A DNA stretch of 35,451 bases from a virus. The notes beneath the pieces were generated by a model. That model saw only the letters and a program-made list of their open reading frames with translations. It did no database searches and was not told the origin of the DNA. Positions 1-9,168 of this stretch are shown here, piece by piece (within the stretch, counting starts at the first letter, position 1; each line of letters begins with the position of its first letter). A program made the position numbers and the translations under genes. The stretch covers positions 1-35,451 of IMG/VR virus record IMGVR_UViG_3300034062_000402; one strand, given 5' to 3'.

Positions 1-359
1 TTATTGCTCATACAAACCCCATTATTCTTGACTCTGCGGGGCGAGTGCCAGGGGGCGAGATTTGGCTTGATTATGCAAGCCTGTATAAATTTGTTGTTAA
101 AACATCTACGGATGTATTGATAGCAACTTACGACAATGTAGGTGGTAGTTTTAATGCTAGCGCAATAATTGCTAATTTCACGGGCAATGGTTCAACGGTT
201 GCGTTTACTTTGGCAAGCAGTCCTGCTAATGAAAATTCAACAAATGTTTACATTAATGGCGTGTATCAGCAAAAGAATACTTATTCTGTATCTACCACAA
301 CATTAACGTTTTCTCAAGCCCCACCAACAACGTCATCTATAGAAGTGTCATACGTATGA
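1..359 (+). CDS. Tail fibre/spike N-terminal module, 5'-truncated copy
   Basis: The open frame runs into the window start, so the first ~47 residues are missing. The second copy at 34151-34651 shows the full length should be 166 residues. Visible pieces include AHTNPIILDSAGRVPGGEIW and VVKTSTDVLIATYDNVGG, a pattern common at the N-termini of phage fibres and reminiscent of the P22 tailspike head-binding domain (resemblance judged by eye). The C-terminal half is a small beta-rich domain ending ISYV-like (IEVSYV). Its TGA overlaps the next ATG as ATGA, implying coupled translation with the lectin-like fibre. Its probable role is to anchor receptor-binding proteins to the virion. Against the second copy it has many base changes but essentially one amino-acid change (Q to E in SQAPP/SEAPP). 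Confidence 0.75.
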   Translation, partial: IAHTNPIILDSAGRVPGGEIWLDYASLYKFVVKTSTDVLIATYDNVGGSFNASAIIANFTGNGSTVAFTLASSPANENSTNVYINGVYQQKNTYSVSTTTLTFSQAPPTTSSIEVSYV

Positions 360-1627
360 TTACCCCATCATTTGCATTGACAGCTACCGAGCGTGTTTTG
401 CCAAACATGGCGTTGGATTTTACAACCGCTGCGCTTGACCCTAGAGTGACATTTACACGCTCTGGCAACACCGCAACTGTTACAAACTCTAGTGGATATG
501 TTGTTCCCATTAACGCAAACTTGCCAAGGTTTGATTTTGATCCAATTGCATTAACTTGCAAAGGTTTATTGATTGAAGAAAGCAGAACTAATAATTTGCT
601 TTATGGTTCTGATTTAACACAAGCAACATGGACAAAAAATAGTGCTACTGTTGCGGCAAATGCAGCAACAGGGCCTGATAATACAACTTCAGCTTCGTCA
701 TATATTCCTGATAATGGCGCAACTGTTGAATGTTTGTTGGCCTCTGCAATTATAATAACAGCGAATAAAGATTTTACAATTTCAGGATTTTTTAAAAAAA
801 TAGGCAACGCCGCTGGGGTAGCATTATATACAAGCCAAAGCAATAACGGGTTTCGTATTGGGCTCGATTTTTCAACCGGATTAATTTCTTATGCCCAACC
901 TATTGGAACCGGCACATTGCGTAATTATGGTGTGCAAGCCTATCCAAATGGATGGTATAGAATTTGGGCTTCTGGAAGATTGGGAGTTGGCGGTGTAAAC
1001 GGGCAATTTAGATTTATATTGGCCGATGCAAATGGCGCAAATATTGCTGGAAATGGTACAGATGGTATGTATTTTTATGGCGGCCAATTTGAAAATTCTA
1101 CTGTTGATATTTCATTTGTTACTAGTTACATCCCCACAGTCGCATCAACAGTCACCCGCAACGCTGACGTAGCAACGATGACAGGGACGAACTTTAGTGA
1201 TTGGTATAAACAGGCTGAAGGAACTGCGGTTGTATCAACTACAACAAAACAAATCACTAATGAATTTGATTATGCAAATTTTGCACAAACTGGTTCTGAT
1301 GACAATAGAGTTAGATTATATTGCAGCGTAGGTAGTGCTGTTAATGTTACTCAAATAACAGCCGCCACAACAAGTTATTTTGTTATTGCTGGTGCGCTTG
1401 TGTTGGGCGATATTATTGTTGCTACAGGTTATAAAGTATCAGATAGCAATATGACACAAAACAAAACAAACGGTGCTGATAACACAAGCGTTGTTGCACC
1501 TACAAGTATTGATAAATTGTTTATAGGATGCTTTGTTGATAATGTAAACGTCATAAATGGATGGGTAAAGAAAATACAATACTACCCATACAGATTGACA
1601 AATGCTCAATTAGCATCAATAACTTAA
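356..1627 (+). CDS. Lectin-like tail fibre protein (variant A)
   Basis: 423 residues. The N-terminal ~85 residues (MITPSFALTATERVLPN onward) and the C-terminal part from about residue 255 are shared with the gene starting at 34648. The middle (~170 residues, about 611-1117) is unrelated to that copy. The middle has a concanavalin/LamG-like look (DFTISGFFKK, NGWYRIWASGRL, FYGGQFEN) and runs into the motif SYIPT...VTRNADVATMTG, which is frequent in phage fibre and head-spike proteins with a glucanase/lectin fold. Its likely role is host-surface glycan binding. It overlaps the preceding module by four bases, and a spike gene follows. Fold assignment is from motif style only, without a search. 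Confidence 0.75.
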   Translation: MITPSFALTATERVLPNMALDFTTAALDPRVTFTRSGNTATVTNSSGYVVPINANLPRFDFDPIALTCKGLLIEESRTNNLLYGSDLTQATWTKNSATVAANAATGPDNTTSASSYIPDNGATVECLLASAIIITANKDFTISGFFKKIGNAAGVALYTSQSNNGFRIGLDFSTGLISYAQPIGTGTLRNYGVQAYPNGWYRIWASGRLGVGGVNGQFRFILADANGANIAGNGTDGMYFYGGQFENSTVDISFVTSYIPTVASTVTRNADVATMTGTNFSDWYKQAEGTAVVSTTTKQITNEFDYANFAQTGSDDNRVRLYCSVGSAVNVTQITAATTSYFVIAGALVLGDIIVATGYKVSDSNMTQNKTNGADNTSVVAPTSIDKLFIGCFVDNVNVINGWVKKIQYYPYRLTNAQLASIT

Positions 1628-1642
1628 TTAAGGAATAAAGCG

Positions 1643-3637
1643 ATGTCGCTTACCAAAGTAACTTATTCAATGATTGAAGGCACTCCCGCAAACGTGCTAG
1701 ATTTTGGTGCTGTAGGCGATGGCGTGACCGATGACACAAATGCAATTCAAGCCGCTATCAATTCTGGCGCAAAAAATATTTATTTACCAGCAGGTACTTA
1801 TAAAACATCGGCTACATTGCTTGTTTCTGGTTCTGGAATCACAATTTACGGTGATGGAATTGCAGGAACAATATTGTTGCCAAATTTAACGGTAACGGCT
1901 GGTATTACTATTGGCGGTGTTAATGTCGGTGACAGTTCTATCAATACCGTATGTAAAGATTTCACAGTATCAAGGGCGGCTGGAACGCCACCTTTAAATT
2001 GCGTGGGTATTTTGTGGACGAATTTTAATTACGGCACAGAAATAAACACACGTTGCACACGACATTACTACCCAAGAAAAATTACTTCTAACCAGTATCC
2101 ACCGTCTATTACAATTGGCTATCGTGGCTACAATCTCCAATCAGATAATGCCGTTCGATCCTACGCATTAATTGAACACGTTGCAGGTGTTTATTTTTCT
2201 TTTTCTGAGTTTGGTCGCAATGGCGGTGAATCTTATGATCCTTTGTATTGCATTGAAATAACTGGTGATGCAAACGATGTTAATTTTGAATCTTGTGGTT
2301 TTATTCCTAGAGGCCCGACTCCAAACAGTACAGAATCAGCGGTTGCATTTACAAATTATTTAAACACAACTGGTTACTTAAACTTTATAAACTGCAACAC
2401 AGAAAACTTAAAAAATGGTTTTGTTTCGGATGTAAATACCGTTTTATTAAATCAATTAAATGTAATCGGTGGACGATATGCGGTTTCTACAGCGGCAGTT
2501 GCTCTTAATGCCGCAACCGTTTTAAAAGCATCTGCTTTCATAGGCGGAAGTTTTAGTAATTTAATTTCTTTTACTAATCCAGTATGGTCAAAAATTAGTG
2601 ACTGTATAACAAACATAGTTACCATTACTGGCAATTCTGGGTCTGATTTAATATTTAACAACAATACAAACTTAGGTACTGTTGTATTTAATGGCACATG
2701 GGGTGAATTATCAATTGTTGGCAATACATGGTCTGATGCAGGGCCAACCGGAACGTTTGCGGGCGGCACAAACAGGCTTGACGATAAATTTATAAACTAC
2801 CGTAACGGTCAATTCGTTGTAACTAATACTGGCGATGGCACATTTGGCGGTCAATTAAAAGTAGGAAACTCTGGTGGCGTAGGACAGTTAGACGTCCTTT
2901 ATTCTGGCAATGCGTTTCCCACTCTAAATGTCAAAAATACAAATGCCGCACCAACTTTTGATGTATCGGAAATTTTAGTAAATGCCGCTGCGTCAAGTGC
3001 TTATATGTTTGCTGTTTATTACGCAAACGTAGCTAGTTCTGCTGATCCTAAATTTGCTTTCCGTGGCGATGGCAATGGGTTTCTTGATGGTTCATGGACA
3101 AGTCCTGCTGCTGACTATGCTGAATATTTTGAATGGGTTGACGGAAATCCTGCTGACGAAGATAGGCGAGGCTTTTCAGTTTCTCTTGTTGGCAACAAAA
3201 TAAAAAAAGCTGAAGATGGTGATGTAGTAATAGGTATTGTTTCTAGCACACCAACAATCGTAGGCGATTCAGCCTGGAACAATTGGAATGGCAAATATTT
3301 AAAAGATGATTTTGGTTCTTATGTAATGGAAGATTACGATGCTTATACATGGACTGAAATTGTTAATGGCAAAGAAATTGAGCAAGGTTGCGCTGCGGAT
3401 AACATTCCTAAAGGCGTAATAGTTCCTGATAATAAACAAACAATTGTTCGTCAACGTCAAAAATTAAACCCATTATTTGATGCGTCTTTAACCTACACAC
3501 CAAGAGAAGATAGAAAGGAATGGTCTGCTGTTGGGATGATGGGCAAATTAAAAATGGTAAAAGGTCATACAACTAATCCTAATTGGATAAAAATGCGTGA
3601 CATTTCTAGTTCTGTTGAAGAATGGTTAGTTAAATAA
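1643..3637 (+). CDS. Tail spike: pectate-lyase-like beta-helix with Peptidase_G2-type self-cleaving C-terminal chaperone
   Basis: 664 residues, preceded by AAGGA at good spacing. Residues ~15-75 carry the Pectate_lyase_3 signature (VLDFGAVGDGVTDDTNAIQA, then LPAGTYKTS and ITIYGDG), which starts right-handed beta-helix spikes that cleave or bind surface polysaccharide. The C-terminal ~190 residues match the Peptidase_G2 / phi29 gp12-type intramolecular chaperone. They have ADYAEYFEW at 490-498, then DGNPADEDRRGFSV, IGIVSSTPTIVGDSAWNNW and KYLKDDFG. In that family the C-terminal domain trimerises the helix and is then released by autocleavage near the (S/P)-A-A-D sequence, here residues 487-491. 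It follows two fibre genes and probably forms the enzymatic spike. The helix substrate cannot be read from sequence. Confidence 0.88.
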   Translation: MSLTKVTYSMIEGTPANVLDFGAVGDGVTDDTNAIQAAINSGAKNIYLPAGTYKTSATLLVSGSGITIYGDGIAGTILLPNLTVTAGITIGGVNVGDSSINTVCKDFTVSRAAGTPPLNCVGILWTNFNYGTEINTRCTRHYYPRKITSNQYPPSITIGYRGYNLQSDNAVRSYALIEHVAGVYFSFSEFGRNGGESYDPLYCIEITGDANDVNFESCGFIPRGPTPNSTESAVAFTNYLNTTGYLNFINCNTENLKNGFVSDVNTVLLNQLNVIGGRYAVSTAAVALNAATVLKASAFIGGSFSNLISFTNPVWSKISDCITNIVTITGNSGSDLIFNNNTNLGTVVFNGTWGELSIVGNTWSDAGPTGTFAGGTNRLDDKFINYRNGQFVVTNTGDGTFGGQLKVGNSGGVGQLDVLYSGNAFPTLNVKNTNAAPTFDVSEILVNAAASSAYMFAVYYANVASSADPKFAFRGDGNGFLDGSWTSPAADYAEYFEWVDGNPADEDRRGFSVSLVGNKIKKAEDGDVVIGIVSSTPTIVGDSAWNNWNGKYLKDDFGSYVMEDYDAYTWTEIVNGKEIEQGCAADNIPKGVIVPDNKQTIVRQRQKLNPLFDASLTYTPREDRKEWSAVGMMGKLKMVKGHTTNPNWIKMRDISSSVEEWLVK

Positions 3638-3639
3638 CC

Positions 3640-3930
3640 ATGAAACACCTTGAACATCCCGCATACGCTCTATTATTCATGGCCATCATTGGCTTGTTAA
3701 CTAACAATTGGTTAGCGGGGGCGATGTTGGGAGTTGGGTTCTTTTTAGGTCGTGAACACGCTCAGGCTGAATACCGTGTGATCCAAAAGTTCTATGAAGG
3801 CAAGCGAGCAAATATGCCTTGGTACGGTGGGTTTGAATCCCGTGGATGGGATTTAAAAAGCATATTTGACTTTGGATTACCAATCATTGTTACTACAATT
3901 GCTTTAATTATTATTAAATTTATAGGCTAA
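3640..3930 (+). CDS. Small membrane protein, two predicted helices
   Basis: 96 residues starting two bases after the spike stop. A hydrophobic segment at about residues 8-37 ([11 protein letters not shown]..., [13 protein letters not shown]) and another at about 77-95 ([19 protein letters not shown]) flank a charged, aromatic middle ([20 protein letters not shown]). The middle may face the cytoplasm. I do not recognise a named family. Similar two-helix proteins next to fibre genes are usually annotated as hypothetical, and a holin or superinfection-exclusion role is possible but unsupported. It sits between the spike and the gp4-like adaptor, within the late rightward unit. Confidence 0.75.
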   Translation: MKHLEHPAYALLFMAIIGLLTNNWLAGAMLGVGFFLGREHAQAEYRVIQKFYEGKRANMPWYGGFESRGWDLKSIFDFGLPIIVTTIALIIIKFIG

Positions 3931-3932
3931 AA

Positions 3933-4901
3933 ATGACTACGCCTTTAGACATTATCTCAAGATCACTAAAAGATATTGGCGCACTTGAATCGGGTGAAAC
4001 CCCGACAGCGGATGCAGCGCAAGACGCTTTTGAAATGCTTAATGATCTATTAGATCAATGGTCAAATGAAGGCATGATGGTCTACTATCAGACCGAAATT
4101 GTGTTTCCAGTGGTGTCTGGGCAGACTCAGTACACGATTGGCCCAGGCGGTCAGATTGGCGCAATCTTTACGGGTTCGATTTCAGGTACAACTTTGACTA
4201 TTAGTGCCATTGCGTCTGGTGCGATTGCTGTCGGGCAAACTTTAAGCGGCACAGGCATTACACCTGGCACGACAATTACGGGCTTTTTAACGGGCGCAGG
4301 TGGCAACGTTAACGAAGTTGGTACTTATACCGTCAGCCTATCGCAAACGGTGGCCAGCACCACGATAAACGCTTATTATCAACGTCCTACGGGAATTAAT
4401 TCTGCTTTTGTCAGGATCAATACAAACTCAAACGGTGTGCCAATTATTAACGGCGGGTTGGATTATCCTGTGGCTGTTTTAGGGATTGACCAGTACGAGA
4501 TGATTGGGTTGAAAACGCTGTCAGGCCCGTGGCCAAAGGCGATTTACTATCAGCCGACTGAACTGTTGGGTAACATTTTCGTCTGGCCAAATCCAAGTCA
4601 GGGTGAGCTGCATTTGTTCTGCGATACACAGTTTGCCAAGTTTATGACGCTGACCAACACGATTAACTTGCCGCCAGGCTTTAACATGGCGTTGCGTTGG
4701 TGTTTGGCTGAACGATTGATGCCGATGTACGGCAAAAGCAATCAAGTACAAATTGCAATGATTAACGGTTTGTCAGCGCAATCTAAAGCAACACTTAAGC
4801 GTACAAACATGAAACCAGCACCAGTTGCTCGCTATGATGATGTATTGCTTACAGGCAAAGCTAAGGATGCAGGTTGGATACTTTCAGGGGGTTTTAGATG
4901 A
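3933..4901 (+). CDS. P22 gp4-like head-tail adaptor (tail accessory factor) with an inserted beta module
   Basis: 322 residues. The N-terminus ([20 protein letters not shown], then [20 protein letters not shown]) fits the P22 gp4 / P22_Tail-4 family, which attaches below the portal and closes the head after packaging. P22 gp4 itself is about half this size. Much of the extra length is an insertion at residues ~78-146 (4164-4370), rich in G/T and ending [19 protein letters not shown] clear relative of this insertion lies in the fibre at 7283-8806. After it the family-like part resumes ([49 protein letters not shown]). The TGA overlaps the next ATG by four bases. The order adaptor then gp10-like protein matches P22. 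Confidence 0.88.
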   Translation: MTTPLDIISRSLKDIGALESGETPTADAAQDAFEMLNDLLDQWSNEGMMVYYQTEIVFPVVSGQTQYTIGPGGQIGAIFTGSISGTTLTISAIASGAIAVGQTLSGTGITPGTTITGFLTGAGGNVNEVGTYTVSLSQTVASTTINAYYQRPTGINSAFVRINTNSNGVPIINGGLDYPVAVLGIDQYEMIGLKTLSGPWPKAIYYQPTELLGNIFVWPNPSQGELHLFCDTQFAKFMTLTNTINLPPGFNMALRWCLAERLMPMYGKSNQVQIAMINGLSAQSKATLKRTNMKPAPVARYDDVLLTGKAKDAGWILSGGFR

Positions 4902-5737
4902 CTACTACAACGTTTGTTGATGGCGTAACTGTCATTGAAGCAGATTGGTTAAATGATGCAAATAGTGTTATTTACAATGGCACATTTCAGACTAATAATG
5001 TGCAACTTGTTACCCCTACGCTTGGAACTCCAGTATCGGGAACTTTAACTAATTGCACAGGTTTGCCATTAACAACAGGCATAACAGGTACACTTCCTGT
5101 TGCAAATGGTGGTACAGGCATCACAAGTTTAGGAACAGGTGTAGCTACATTTTTAGGCACACCATCAAGTGCAAACTTGCGAGCTGCGTTGACAGATGAA
5201 ACTGGCACAGGATCGGCGGTGTTTGCTACCGCACCCACCATTGCATCACCAACATTGACAGCCCCAATATTAGGCACAGTTGCATCGGGCAATATCTCAG
5301 CTTGCACTAGCACTTCAATGGTATTAGTTACCCCAAATATAGGTGCGGCAACTGGTACTAGTTTAAATACTACTGGCAACCAAACCATTACTGGCGCAGG
5401 TAAACAAGGTTACGCTACAGGTTCAGGCGGTGCTGTTGTTCAATCAACTGACAAAACAACGGGTGTCACTTTAGATAAATCAAATGGTCAAATTACGATG
5501 AATGCTGCCAGTCTTTCGGCGGCAACAGTTGTTTCGTTTACGCTGACAAACAGCACAATTGAGGCTGGCGATATTATTGTAATGAACCATATCTCGGGCG
5601 GCACATTGGGGGCATATATATTTAATGCTTCAACGGCGGCTGGGTCTGCATCAATTAATGTAAGCAATTGGACTTCTGGCGCACTTGCTGAAGCGATTGT
5701 AATTCGCTTTGCTGTGATTAAAGTTGTCAGCGCATAA
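4898..5737 (+). CDS. Tail fibre-like protein
   Basis: 279 residues. It opens with [20 protein letters not shown], a start seen in many phage fibre-related proteins. Low-complexity T/G-rich beta repeats follow ([18 protein letters not shown], then [20 protein letters not shown]), which are typical of fibre shafts. The C-terminal ~80 residues form a separate small domain ([20 protein letters not shown] ... [19 protein letters not shown]) common at the ends of phage structural proteins. It is coupled to the gp4-like gene (ATGA) and sits between the gp4-like and gp10-like genes, a position empty in P22. Its likely role is a virion-surface fibre; which receptor it meets is unknown. Confidence 0.75.
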   Translation: MTTTTFVDGVTVIEADWLNDANSVIYNGTFQTNNVQLVTPTLGTPVSGTLTNCTGLPLTTGITGTLPVANGGTGITSLGTGVATFLGTPSSANLRAALTDETGTGSAVFATAPTIASPTLTAPILGTVASGNISACTSTSMVLVTPNIGAATGTSLNTTGNQTITGAGKQGYATGSGGAVVQSTDKTTGVTLDKSNGQITMNAASLSAATVVSFTLTNSTIEAGDIIVMNHISGGTLGAYIFNASTAAGSASINVSNWTSGALAEAIVIRFAVIKVVSA

Positions 5738-5747
5738 GGGGTTTTAA

Positions 5748-7283
5748 ATGCCTGATTTTGGTTTTGTTGGGGCAAGCTACGAAGCACCTAGTATCTATCA
5801 AGATGCTCAGGAATGTATTAACTTTTTCCCTGAAATTGACCCAGTAAAGCCTCCAGGCGAGCGAGGCGTGGTTGCCTTATATCCGACACCAGGCTTAATT
5901 CAATATGTACAGTTAGCAAACGCACCAGTTAGAGGAATGCGAGCGTTGTCTGGTGGGCAAATTTTAATTGCAGTCGCTGGTGCAAATGTATATTCAATCA
6001 ATACATCTTGGCAAGCAGCGTTAATCGGTACGCTCTCAACAAGTATTGGGTATGTATCCATTACCGACAACATTATGACGGGCGATGGGTTAACGGCTTA
6101 CATGGTAGACGGTGTGAATCGTTATACATGGGTTGCGGCAACAAATACCTTTGCAACATTACCCCAATCAGATGGTGCATGGCAAGGTGCTACGGTTTGT
6201 GATGTGATTGACGGTTATGTGGTTTATAACCAGCCAGGCACACAGAATTGGGCAAACACGGATTTAGATTCTCAATTGTCTACGGCGGCTTTGTACGGCA
6301 CAAAGAATGGTGCACCCGATCCCATTATTTCTTTATGGTGCGATCATCGTCAGGTTTATCTATTAGGCGAAAAAACAACTGAAATTTGGGTAGACGTTGG
6401 TGGCACAATTCCATCCATTACCACTTTTCCGTTTCAACGCATTAGCGGCACGATGATTCAGCATGGTATCGCTGCACCGTTTTCAGCAGCCCGTTTTGCT
6501 GAATCCATGATGTTTGTAGGTCGTGATGATCGAGGCACGGCTACCATTGGCATGATTAACGGATATGAATACGTTAGATTGTCTACCCATGCGGTAGAAA
6601 ATACAATCCAAGAAGTGTATGTAGGCAATGCAATTGCGTTCACACAGCAAATTCGTGGGCATGAAATGTATGTTGTTACGTTTCCCGACGCTGATTTGAC
6701 ATGGGTTTATGACTTTCAGACAAAGTTATGGCACAAGTGGCTATCGTGGGAAAACGGTGAATACCATCGTCATCGTGCAAATTGCGGCACTTTTTTTAAT
6801 GGTCACAATATTGTTGGCGATTATGAGAACGGATCAATTTACAATGTTGATTTAGACACTTATACAGACAACGGCAATACGATCCGTCGGCTTCGTCGCT
6901 GCCCACACTTAGTTTCTGACTTGCAACGGTTTTACTTCCATGAGTTACAAATTCAATTTCAGCCTGGCGTTGGTTTAGTTAACAATTTAAACCCCTATGC
7001 AGCAATTGCAGGAGTAGCAATAACTGGTGTAGCCATTGTTGGATCGGGGGCGGTTACTCCTGGCGTTGATCCTCAAGCAATGTTGCGTTGGTCTAACGAC
7101 GGTGGTTCTACTTATTCAAACGAACATTGGACAAGTATTGGTCAAATTGGCGCATACAAGAATCGTGCAATGTGGCGCAGACTTGGTTATGCACGGGATC
7201 GAATCTTTGAAGTTGTAGTGACTGATCCGGTCAAAGCCGTAATTGTAAGTGCTAATTTAAAAGCCTCGGTTGGTGACAACTAA
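5748..7283 (+). CDS. P22 gp10-like packaged-DNA stabilisation / tail hub protein
   Basis: 511 residues. The N-terminus ([40 protein letters not shown]) and the repeated beta-propeller-like segments ([47 protein letters not shown]) match the Phage_stabilise family of P22 gp10. That protein binds gp4 and completes the tail hub, keeping DNA in the head. Length is close to that of P22 gp10 (~470) with a modest addition near residues 410-440 that is Val/Ile/Gly-rich ([19 protein letters not shown]). The stop overlaps the next start as TAATG. Gene order adaptor, hub, fibre follows P22 4-10-26. Confidence 0.9.
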   Translation: MPDFGFVGASYEAPSIYQDAQECINFFPEIDPVKPPGERGVVALYPTPGLIQYVQLANAPVRGMRALSGGQILIAVAGANVYSINTSWQAALIGTLSTSIGYVSITDNIMTGDGLTAYMVDGVNRYTWVAATNTFATLPQSDGAWQGATVCDVIDGYVVYNQPGTQNWANTDLDSQLSTAALYGTKNGAPDPIISLWCDHRQVYLLGEKTTEIWVDVGGTIPSITTFPFQRISGTMIQHGIAAPFSAARFAESMMFVGRDDRGTATIGMINGYEYVRLSTHAVENTIQEVYVGNAIAFTQQIRGHEMYVVTFPDADLTWVYDFQTKLWHKWLSWENGEYHRHRANCGTFFNGHNIVGDYENGSIYNVDLDTYTDNGNTIRRLRRCPHLVSDLQRFYFHELQIQFQPGVGLVNNLNPYAAIAGVAITGVAIVGSGAVTPGVDPQAMLRWSNDGGSTYSNEHWTSIGQIGAYKNRAMWRRLGYARDRIFEVVVTDPVKAVIVSANLKASVGDN

Positions 7284-8806
7284 TGGCTAACCTTATCTTC
7301 CCTCAAAGTCCATTTCTTGATCCAAATGGAAGGCCAGCCCGTGAGTGGATTCAATGGTTACAAAACCCTGACGTTAATACAATTACGGCGGTAACTTTTA
7401 ACGTTGATAATGTTATTTTAACTTTGCCGCTAGAAGTAATTTATGGTGGTACGGGATTAACGGCAATACCTACAAACGGTCAATTATTGATTGGTAACGG
7501 TACGGGTTACACACTTAACACATTAACGGCTGGCACTGGCTTAACAATTACTAATGCCGCTGGATCAATTACCCCAAGGATTACTAACACGGGTGTAGCG
7601 GCTGGGGCTTATGGTTCTGCATCGTCTGTTACGACTTTAACTGTAAACGCTCAAGGTCAATTGACGGTTGCGGGATCGGTAGCTATTGCAATTGCGGCCT
7701 CCCAGATTACTAGCGGCACAATTGCCTCGGCTCTTATTTCAGGATCGTATACAGGGATTACAGGCGTTGGAACGCTGACTGTTGGCACATGGAACGCTAC
7801 CGCAATCGGCGCAGTTTATGGTGGCACTGGGCAAACAAGTTACGCTATTGGCGATTTATTGTTTGCCAACACCACAACAACATTGTCAAAATTAGCAGAC
7901 GTTGTGACAGGCAATGCGTTAATTTCAGGCGGTGTTGGTGTTGCGCCTAGCTACGGCAAAATAGGATTGACCACTCATGTATCAGGCGTTTTGCCAGAAA
8001 CTAATGGTGGCACTAATCAATCTACTTACGCTGTAGGCGATATTCTGTATGCGTCTGCTGCAAACACTTTATCTAAGTTACCCAAACCGACAGCTAGTTC
8101 ATATTTAGCAATGACTTCGGCAGGTGTGCCTAGTTGGAAGAATCCAAAATACGGTACGTTTTACAATACGACTGATGAAGAAGTTGGAATTATCAATACT
8201 CCATACCCATTAGCTTTAGATACAACAGATTTAAGCAATGGCGTGACGGTTGCAACGACTGCTGCGGTGGTGACGGGCAGCATTGCGCTATTTGTATTGA
8301 CTGTCACAGCGGTCACAAGCGGCACACTGTCGATTGGACAAGTAATTAGCGGAACTGGTGTTACAGCGGGTACTCGCATTGTTGCGTTTGTTTCTGGCTC
8401 TGGTGGGGTGGGAACGTATACCGTTGATAAATCACAAACGGTATTAAGTACAACAATATCCGCAACCAAATCTACTCGCATTACTGTAGCTGCTGACGGT
8501 GTATATAACTTTCAGTTTTCAGCACAACTTGATAAAACAAGTTCGTCTGCAAAAGATGTATGGATTTGGGCAAGAATTGATGATGTTGATGTACCTGACT
8601 CGGCAGGCAAAATAACTTTATCCGGTTCAAACGCTGCAACCATAACTTCATGGAATTACGTTTACAACCTTTCGGCAAATAGTTATTTTGAGTTGATGTG
8701 GGCGGCTGAAGATACAGATTGCATCATGCCATCAACCCCAGCTTCATCTTTTGTGCCTAGTATCCCTGCGTTAATTATGACGGTAACGGACAATATCAGC
8801 GTATGA
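7283..8806 (+). CDS. Tail fibre-like protein in the tail-needle (gene 26) position
   Basis: 507 residues. Residues 1-30 ([29 protein letters not shown]) look like a virion-attachment segment. Shaft-like repeats follow ([60 protein letters not shown]), then an inserted beta module at residues ~332-394 (8276-8466) homologous to the one in the gp4-like adaptor. A C-terminal globular domain ends it ([46 protein letters not shown]), resembling trimeric C1q/TNF-like fibre tips. It occupies the P22 gene 26 slot but does not look like a coiled-coil needle, so it may plug or decorate the tail tip. Confidence 0.75.
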   Translation: MANLIFPQSPFLDPNGRPAREWIQWLQNPDVNTITAVTFNVDNVILTLPLEVIYGGTGLTAIPTNGQLLIGNGTGYTLNTLTAGTGLTITNAAGSITPRITNTGVAAGAYGSASSVTTLTVNAQGQLTVAGSVAIAIAASQITSGTIASALISGSYTGITGVGTLTVGTWNATAIGAVYGGTGQTSYAIGDLLFANTTTTLSKLADVVTGNALISGGVGVAPSYGKIGLTTHVSGVLPETNGGTNQSTYAVGDILYASAANTLSKLPKPTASSYLAMTSAGVPSWKNPKYGTFYNTTDEEVGIINTPYPLALDTTDLSNGVTVATTAAVVTGSIALFVLTVTAVTSGTLSIGQVISGTGVTAGTRIVAFVSGSGGVGTYTVDKSQTVLSTTISATKSTRITVAADGVYNFQFSAQLDKTSSSAKDVWIWARIDDVDVPDSAGKITLSGSNAATITSWNYVYNLSANSYFELMWAAEDTDCIMPSTPASSFVPSIPALIMTVTDNISV

Positions 8807-9168
8807 GCGCATTACACATGATCTACAAATCTGTAGAAAATAGATTGCCATTTGGATTTGATGAGTTTAGTGAAGCGGTAGAGGATTGGGAAATAATCCC
8901 TGTAGTGCAGCGGGGCAAGTTGTTTGGCGGGGTAATGGTCAAAGGCAATGAAATTCATGTTGGATTTGCTGAAAAACCTACGGCAAGTATTCGGGGCAAT
9001 ATTAAGGCGGTATTAAAACCACTGTTTGAAAAGCATGGTTTTGTGGTTACAGCGGTAAAAAAAGACAATATTAACGGGTTAAATTTTTGCAAACGGCTTG
9101 GATTTGTTGAATCTGGGCAAGATAGCGATAAAATCTTATTGAAGTGTGACGGGAGTCATTATGTTTAA
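8803..9168 (+). CDS. GNAT-like protein in the P22 gene 14 position
   Basis: 121 residues. The C-terminal half ([20 protein letters not shown], then [15 protein letters not shown]) has the shape of the last strands of a GNAT acetyltransferase, where N-x-x-x-L-x-F-C-x-x-L-G-F is a familiar pattern. The N-terminal acetyl-CoA loop (Q/RxxGxG/A) is not evident, so activity is uncertain. It lies between the needle-position fibre and the first ejection protein, exactly where P22 has gene 14. P22 gp14 relatives are grouped, as I recall, in a DUF2824-type family resembling GNATs. A head-assembly or ejection role rather than metabolism is my inference. It is coupled to its upstream neighbour (ATGA). Confidence 0.65.
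   Translation: MSALHMIYKSVENRLPFGFDEFSEAVEDWEIIPVVQRGKLFGGVMVKGNEIHVGFAEKPTASIRGNIKAVLKPLFEKHGFVVTAVKKDNINGLNFCKRLGFVESGQDSDKILLKCDGSHYV

Noticed and set aside
4987-5388. Long minus-strand frame of 133 codons opposite the fibre gene
   Set aside because: It mirrors the T/G-rich low-complexity repeats of the plus-strand fibre, has Val/Pro-biased composition and no ribosome site.
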